From assembly GCF_003052605.1 (NCBI RefSeq), contig NZ_QASO01000130.1, positions 148,577 through 212,576 of the forward strand: 64,000 nucleotides of DNA. The letters are read 5' to 3'. The translations under genes and the position numbers were made by a program. Of this stretch, positions 59,334 through 64,000 are shown piece by piece; the first letter of the stretch is position 1; each line of letters opens with the position of its first letter. This DNA is from Ectopseudomonas oleovorans (GTDB lineage Bacteria; Pseudomonadota; Gammaproteobacteria; Pseudomonadales; Pseudomonadaceae). Below the pieces are notes generated by a model. It made no database searches, had not been told where the DNA came from, and saw only the letters and a list, made by a program, of their open reading frames with translations.

Positions 59334-60436
59334 TGTCCCTAAGCCGTATCACGGTCACCGGGGTACGCAATCTGCATCCGGTGACCCTCTCCCCCTCCTC
59401 CCGCATCAACATCCTCCACGGCGCCAACGGCAGCGGCAAGACCAGCGTGCTCGAGGCGATCCATCTGCTCGGCCTCGCCCGCTCCTTCCGCAGTACCCGC
59501 CTGCAGCCAGTCATCCATTACGAACAACCCGCCTGCACCATTTTCGGTCAGGTTCAGTTGGCCGGGGGAGGCTCGAGCAATCTGGGTATCTCTCGCGATC
59601 GTCAGGGTGAGCTGCTGATTCGTATTGATGGGCAGAATGCGCGTAGTGCTGCGCAGCTAGCCGATCTGTTGCCACTACAGCTGATAAACCCCGATAGTTT
59701 TCGACTGCTTGAAGGTGCACCGAAGATTCGCCGGCAGTTTCTCGATTGGGGTGTGTTCCACGTGGAACAGCGCTTTCTCGGTGCCTGGCAACGCCTGCAG
59801 AAAGCCCTACGGCAGCGGAACTCGTGGCTGCGCCATGGTATACTTGACGGTGCTTCGCAGGCCGCATGGGACCGCGAGCTATGCAGTGCCAGCGAGGAGA
59901 TCGACACCTATCGGCGAGCCTATATTCAGGCTTTGAAACCAGTGTTCGAACGAACCCTTGCCGAGCTGCTGCAGTTGGAAGGTCTGACCCTGAGTTACTA
60001 CCGAGGTTGGGACAAGGATCGAGAGCTGAGTGAGGTGCTCGCCACTTCCCTGTTCCGTGACCAGCAACTCGGGCACACCCAGGCTGGACCTCAGCGCGCC
60101 GATTTGCGTCTGCGCCTGGCGGGGCATAACGCGGCAGAGATTCTGTCGCGAGGACAACAGAAACTGGTGGTGTGCGCTTTGCGCATCGCCCAAGGCCACT
60201 TGGTCAACGAAGCCAAGCGTGGCCAGTGTATCTATCTGGTGGACGACCTACCGTCGGAGCTGGATGAACAGCATCGTCAGGCATTGTGCCGGCTGCTGGA
60301 AGATTTGTGCTGCCAGGTATTCATCACCTGTGTAGATCATGAATTATTGAGGGAAGGCTGGCAGACGGATACGCCGGTTGCCATGTTCCACGTGGAACAT
60401 GGCTGTATCACCCAGACCCAAGACCATCGGGAGTGA
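59333..60436 (+). CDS. recF: RecF, recombinational-repair ATPase
   Basis: 367 residues with Walker A ILHGANGSGKTSVLEAIHLL and Walker B IYLVDDLPSELD, an SMC-like ATPase. With RecOR it loads RecA onto gapped DNA. Two perfect parS palindromes are embedded in the gene (59754 and, near its end, 60384), so they are preserved as coding sequence. Confidence 0.97.
   Translation: MSLSRITVTGVRNLHPVTLSPSSRINILHGANGSGKTSVLEAIHLLGLARSFRSTRLQPVIHYEQPACTIFGQVQLAGGGSSNLGISRDRQGELLIRIDGQNARSAAQLADLLPLQLINPDSFRLLEGAPKIRRQFLDWGVFHVEQRFLGAWQRLQKALRQRNSWLRHGILDGASQAAWDRELCSASEEIDTYRRAYIQALKPVFERTLAELLQLEGLTLSYYRGWDKDRELSEVLATSLFRDQQLGHTQAGPQRADLRLRLAGHNAAEILSRGQQKLVVCALRIAQGHLVNEAKRGQCIYLVDDLPSELDEQHRQALCRLLEDLCCQVFITCVDHELLREGWQTDTPVAMFHVEHGCITQTQDHRE
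59754..59769. promoter_or_regulatory. parS site in recF
   Basis: TGTTCCACGTGGAACA, a perfect 16-bp palindrome identical to the Pseudomonas ParB-binding consensus. Confidence 0.95.
60384..60399. promoter_or_regulatory. parS site at the end of recF
   Basis: TGTTCCACGTGGAACA again, here within the longer palindrome GCCATG...CATGGC; 37 bp before the recF stop. Confidence 0.95.
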
Positions 60437-60440
60437 AGGC

Positions 60441-62861
60441 ATGAGCGAGAACCAAACGTACGACTCCTCCAGCATCAAGGTGCTGAAAGGACTGGACGCC
60501 GTACGCAAACGTCCCGGGATGTACATCGGTGACACTGACGATGGTAGTGGTCTGCACCACATGGTGTTCGAGGTGGTCGATAACTCCATCGACGAAGCGC
60601 TGGCCGGCTATTGCAGCGAAATCACCATCACCATCCACCCGGATGAGTCGATCAGCGTGCGTGACAACGGCCGTGGTATTCCGGTCGACATTCACAAGGA
60701 AGAAGGCGTCTCGGCGGCAGAGGTCATTATGACCGTGCTGCACGCCGGCGGTAAGTTCGATGACAACAGCTACAAGGTATCCGGCGGCCTGCACGGTGTG
60801 GGTGTGTCGGTGGTCAATGCCCTCTCCAAGGAACTGGTACTGACCATCCGCCGTAGCGGTAAGATCTGGGAACAGACCTATGTGCATGGTGTGCCGCAAG
60901 CCCCCCTGACTGCTGTCGGGGATACCGACGGTACCGGCACGCAAATCCACTTCAAGCCCTCCGAAGAAACCTTCGCCAACATCCACTTCAGCTGGGACAT
61001 CCTGGCCAAGCGTCTGCGCGAACTGTCCTTCCTCAACTCCGGCGTGGGCATTCTGCTGCGTGACGAACGCACCGGCAAGGAAGAGCTGTTCAAGTACGAG
61101 GGCGGCCTGAAAGCCTTCGTTGAGTACCTGAATACCAACAAGACCGTAGTCAACCAGGTATTCCACTTCAGTGTGCAGCGTGAAGAAGACGGTGTTGGTG
61201 TCGAAGTCGCCCTGCAGTGGAACGACAGTTTCAACGAGAACATCCTCTGCTTCACCAACAACATTCCCCAGCGTGACGGTGGTACTCACCTGGCGGGCTT
61301 CCGCTCTGCCCTCACCCGACACCTGAACAACTACATCGAAGCCGAAGGTCTGGCGAAGAAGTTCAAGGTCGCCACCACCGGTGACGATGCCCGTGAAGGC
61401 CTGACTGCAATTATCTCGGTCAAGGTGCCGGACCCGAAATTCAGCTCGCAGACCAAGGATAAGCTGGTCTCCAGCGAGGTGAAGACCGCGGTCGAGCAGG
61501 AGATGGGCAAGTACTTTGCCGACTTCCTGCTGGAAAATCCCAACGAAGCCAAGGCCGTGGTCGGCAAGATGATCGATGCAGCACGTGCCCGTGAAGCAGC
61601 GCGTAAGGCGCGTGAGATGACCCGCCGCAAGGGGGCGCTGGACATCGCCGGCCTGCCCGGCAAACTGGCCGACTGCCAGGAGAAAGACCCGGCGCTGTCC
61701 GAACTCTACATCGTGGAGGGTGACTCCGCGGGCGGTTCTGCTAAGCAGGGCCGCAACCGCAAGACCCAGGCGATCCTGCCGCTCAAGGGCAAGATCCTCA
61801 ACGTTGAACGCGCGCGTTTCGACCGCATGATTTCCTCGCAGGAAGTCGGCACGCTGATCACTGCGCTCGGCTGTGGTATCGGCCGTGACGAGTACAACAT
61901 CGACAAGCTGCGCTACCACAACATCATTATCATGACCGATGCTGACGTCGACGGTTCGCACATCCGCACCCTGCTGCTGACCTTCTTCTTCCGTCAGTTG
62001 CCGGAGCTGATCGAGCGCGGCTACATCTATATCGCCCAGCCGCCGCTGTACAAGGTGAAGAAAGGCAAACAGGAGCAGTACATCAAGGACGACGAGGCCA
62101 TGGAGGAATACATGACCCAGTCGGCTCTGGAAGACGCCAGCCTGCACGTCAATGAGAATGCCCCAGGCCTGTCCGGCAGCGCGCTGGAAAAGCTCGTGGG
62201 CGAATACCGTGGCGTCATGAAAACCCTGGATCGACTGTCGCGTGTCTATCCCAAGGACATCACCGAGCACTTCGTCTATCTGCCGCGCATTCCGCTGGAG
62301 CAGCTCGCTGATCAGGCCTTCATGCAAAACTGGCTGGAAGGCTTCGCTGCACGTCTGAAGACTACCGAGAAGTCTGGCCAGACCTACAGTGCCAGTCTGC
62401 GTGAAGACCGCGAGCGTCACCTGTGGCTGCCGGAGGTTGAGGTCAAATCTCACGGCCTTTCCAGCTACACCACCTTCAACCGCGACTTCTTCGCCAGCAA
62501 TGACTACAAGACCGTCACTACCCTGGGCGAACAGCTGAATAACCTGCTGGAAGAAGGCGCCTACGTGCAGCGTGGCGAGCGCAAGAAACCGGTCAGCACC
62601 TTCAAGGAAGCGCTGGACTGGCTGATGACCGAAAGCACCAAGCGTCACAGCATCCAGCGATACAAAGGTCTCGGTGAGATGAACCCGGATCAATTGTGGG
62701 AAACCACCATGGACCCGGAAGTGCGCCGCATGCTCAAGGTGACCATCGAGGACGCCATCGCCGCCGACCAGATCTTCAACACCCTGATGGGCGACGCTGT
62801 GGAGCCGCGCCGCGACTTCATCGAAAGCAATGCCCTGGCAGTGTCGAACCTGGACTTCTAA
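60441..62861 (+). CDS. gyrB: GyrB, DNA gyrase subunit B
   Basis: 806 residues from ATG 60441 (MSENQTYDSSSIKVLKGLDA) with GTGAAGGC upstream. The GHKL ATPase (VVDNSIDEALAGYC, GGLHGVGVSVVNAL), the TOPRIM residues EGDSAGGSAKQGRN and DADVDGSHIRTLLL, and the end RDFIESNALAVSNLDF are all present. It drives negative supercoiling with GyrA. It is 4 bp after recF. Confidence 0.98.
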   Translation: MSENQTYDSSSIKVLKGLDAVRKRPGMYIGDTDDGSGLHHMVFEVVDNSIDEALAGYCSEITITIHPDESISVRDNGRGIPVDIHKEEGVSAAEVIMTVLHAGGKFDDNSYKVSGGLHGVGVSVVNALSKELVLTIRRSGKIWEQTYVHGVPQAPLTAVGDTDGTGTQIHFKPSEETFANIHFSWDILAKRLRELSFLNSGVGILLRDERTGKEELFKYEGGLKAFVEYLNTNKTVVNQVFHFSVQREEDGVGVEVALQWNDSFNENILCFTNNIPQRDGGTHLAGFRSALTRHLNNYIEAEGLAKKFKVATTGDDAREGLTAIISVKVPDPKFSSQTKDKLVSSEVKTAVEQEMGKYFADFLLENPNEAKAVVGKMIDAARAREAARKAREMTRRKGALDIAGLPGKLADCQEKDPALSELYIVEGDSAGGSAKQGRNRKTQAILPLKGKILNVERARFDRMISSQEVGTLITALGCGIGRDEYNIDKLRYHNIIIMTDADVDGSHIRTLLLTFFFRQLPELIERGYIYIAQPPLYKVKKGKQEQYIKDDEAMEEYMTQSALEDASLHVNENAPGLSGSALEKLVGEYRGVMKTLDRLSRVYPKDITEHFVYLPRIPLEQLADQAFMQNWLEGFAARLKTTEKSGQTYSASLREDRERHLWLPEVEVKSHGLSSYTTFNRDFFASNDYKTVTTLGEQLNNLLEEGAYVQRGERKKPVSTFKEALDWLMTESTKRHSIQRYKGLGEMNPDQLWETTMDPEVRRMLKVTIEDAIAADQIFNTLMGDAVEPRRDFIESNALAVSNLDF

Positions 62862-62873
62862 TCATTTGTAGGT

Positions 62874-62931
62874 GGACAAAGTTATTTGCCCTTTCGGCCA
62901 AAGTTAAGCGGTTCGGCCAAAGTAATTTGCC
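62874..62931. repeat. Three transposon-end-like repeats just after gyrB
   Basis: GGACAAAGTTATTTGCC (62874), GGCCAAAGTTAAGCG (62896) and GGCCAAAGTAATTTGCC (62915) repeat at 22- and 19-bp steps, from 12 bp past the gyrB stop to just before its terminator. Repeated 17-20 bp words like these occur at the ends of IS21- and Tn7-type elements. No transposase is attached. Confidence 0.6.
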
Positions 62932-62947
62932 AGTAGCTTGAAAGTAA

Positions 62948-62983
62948 AAGCCCCTGCTGACGCGAGTCCGCAGGGGCTTTTTT
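62948..62983 (+). terminator. Terminator of gyrB
   Basis: AAGCCCCTGC-(tgacgcgagtcc)-GCAGGGGCTT followed by TTTT, 87 bp past the stop; the repeat block sits between. Confidence 0.9.
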
Positions 62984-63079
62984 CTTAGCCTGAAGTCGCT
63001 ACTGGCCGGTGTTCCAGTCGGCCCGAATGCTTCGTTCTCAAGCACAGCTTGTTGCAGATTGATCCGCTGGCGGGTTGCT

Positions 63080-63523
63080 CTATTGTGCGACCTGCTGGCG
63101 GAGCACATTTATCTGTAACTGTTGAGGCTCAGTGATGTATCCCGGCGTGAAGTGGATAGGGTCGCTCCAAACGATCATGCCTGTGGAGGGCCGCCGCATG
63201 ACGTTTGTGATGTGGCAATCCACAGCTCCATCATTTTCGGGCAGATACTGAGCTGCCTGAATCAGGGTGTTGAGCAGAGGAGCGAACTCGGATTGGTTGC
63301 GTGCAACCTGACTGCATCGTTCGAGGAATTGAGCACGATGCTCATGCCCTACCAGTTCGCCATCTGTCAGCTGTGTGAATAGCTCGGTCAGTCGAGCACC
63401 CTCGGGACTTGTGGGATCTACAGGTTGAAGCCATTCAACCTGTGCTAACCAGTAAAACTCATCGTCCAAATATGCATCATCGGCTGGTGCTACGTATGCG
63501 TCTGGGCATCCCGTCTTGCGCAA
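63080..63523 (-). CDS. Unrecognised reading frame directly after an IS66 transposase
   Basis: 147 codons if a TTG start at 63523 is used, immediately after and in frame with the TAG that ends the transposase. The sequence (DDEFYWLAQVEWLQPVDPTSP, then FTQLTDGELVGHEHRAQFLERC) shows no stop over 444 bp and normal amino-acid usage, but no ATG before MRRPSTGMIV, and no family I know. It may be an IS66-linked passenger or a gene whose start was lost when the element arrived. Confidence 0.4.
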   Translation of the reverse strand: MRKTGCPDAYVAPADDAYLDDEFYWLAQVEWLQPVDPTSPEGARLTELFTQLTDGELVGHEHRAQFLERCSQVARNQSEFAPLLNTLIQAAQYLPENDGAVDCHITNVMRRPSTGMIVWSDPIHFTPGYITEPQQLQINVLRQQVAQ

Positions 63524-64000
63524 CTAAACCAGTCGCCACCTATGCGGCAGCAGCTCCGTAATCTCACTTGCCCGCTGCGTCGGCAGGCGCGTGAGGACGT
63601 CCTTCAAATAGGCGTACGGGTCATGCCCGTTGAGTCGAGCTGACTGGATCAAACTCATGATCGCCGCTGTCCGTTTACCGCTGCGCAGTGAACCTGCAAA
63701 GAGCCAGTTCTTGCGCCCCAACGCCCATGGCCGGATCTGGTTCTCTGCCCAATTATTGTCAATGGGTACGGCGCCGTCATCGAGATAGCGCGACAGCGCC
63801 GTCCAGCGTTTGAGGCTGTAATCCAATGCTTTGCTGATGGCCGAGCCATCGTGCACAAGTAGGCGCTGGGTGATCATCCAGGCATGCAACGCGTCCATCA
63901 CCGGTACGGCTTTTTCTTGTCGTATTCGGCGGCGTAAATCCGGTTCTAGGTCGCGGACTTCATGCTCGATTTCGTACAGCAGCTGGATGTACCTCAAGGC
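63524..64000 (-). CDS. tnpC: IS66-family transposase TnpC, C-terminal part, runs off the window
   Basis: About 159 codons visible, open to the edge. It shows the end of the DDE domain with the catalytic Glu block PIDNNWAENQIRPWALGRKNWLF, SGKRTAAIMSLIQSARLNG, and the IS66 C-terminal tail TELLPHRWRLV. Earlier residues and the tnpA/tnpB genes lie outside. No terminal inverted repeat was found in the window. Confidence 0.9.
   Translation of the reverse strand, partial: ALRYIQLLYEIEHEVRDLEPDLRRRIRQEKAVPVMDALHAWMITQRLLVHDGSAISKALDYSLKRWTALSRYLDDGAVPIDNNWAENQIRPWALGRKNWLFAGSLRSGKRTAAIMSLIQSARLNGHDPYAYLKDVLTRLPTQRASEITELLPHRWRLV

Noticed and set aside
60408..62693. A 761-codon open frame antisense to gyrB
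   Set aside because: It is a shadow of the strong codon bias of gyrB; the predicted protein is low-complexity and unlike known families.

Overview
The window is a chromosomal segment of a Pseudomonas-type gammaproteobacterium around its replication origin. The gene order glmS, glmU, atp operon, parAB, rsmG, mnmG, mnmE, yidC, yidD, rnpA, rpmH, oriC, dnaA, dnaN, recF, gyrB is the classic Pseudomonas arrangement. Nearly every core gene left of oriC lies on the minus strand and every core gene right of it on the plus strand, as expected for two replichores leaving a start point near 56.2-56.7 kb. Two perfect ParB sites (TGTTCCACGTGGAACA) lie in and beside recF, and a 14-bp core copy lies inside cobW. 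I cannot name the species.

Layout. 1-3.1 kb: cobalamin genes, with cobW-cobN leftward behind a cobalamin riboswitch and cobE-cobM rightward. 3.29-34.94 kb: a mosaic mobile island of about 31.7 kb whose right end lies about 30 bp past the glmS stop codon, the normal attachment site of Tn7-like transposons. 35.0-39.7 kb: glmS, a DeoR-type regulator, a LysE-type exporter and glmU. 39.8-47.0 kb: the complete atpIBEFHAGDC operon. 47.2-56.2 kb: chromosome partition, tRNA-modification, membrane-insertase and ribosome/RNase P genes. 56.2-62.9 kb: oriC-dnaA-dnaN-recF-gyrB. 62.9-64 kb: a transposon-end-like repeat block, an unrecognised reading frame, and the end of an IS66 transposase that runs off the window.

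The island carries a zinc/cadmium/cobalt (and possibly lead) resistance programme: CzcCBA efflux, the CDF exporter CzcD, the two-component pair CzcR/CzcS, an OprD-type porin broken by one missing G, two small secreted PtrA-like proteins, and a CadR/PbrR cassette (MerR regulator, HMA-CDF transporter, DUF3703 protein, LspA). A near-identical palindrome, ATTACAAATTTGTAAT, precedes the czcC/oprD, czcR, czcD/ptrA-like and second ptrA-like transcription units and is a strong candidate CzcR operator. A MerR-type promoter (TTGACCCTATAG...) precedes the cadR-divergent gene, the DUF3703-lspA operon and also czcR, suggesting that the MerR sensor feeds the two-component system. A periplasmic redox trio (DsbB-like, DsbA/DsbG-like, ICMT-like) sits at the left of the island.

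The mobility genes of the island are mostly dead. tnsA is complete, but tnsB is cut by an IS21 element and nothing resembling tnsC or tnsD remains. The IS21 has itself fused istA to istB by an internal deletion. A Tn3-family unit has a resolvase without its catalytic N-terminus and a frameshifted transposase, and an IS3 element has a frameshifted orfB. Between these remnants lie passengers: a sigma-54-linked torF porin, a 3' fragment of modC, and an unrecognised protein beside an AlpA-like regulator. The island therefore looks like an old, now immobile Tn7-like element that has become a scaffold for metal-resistance cargo.
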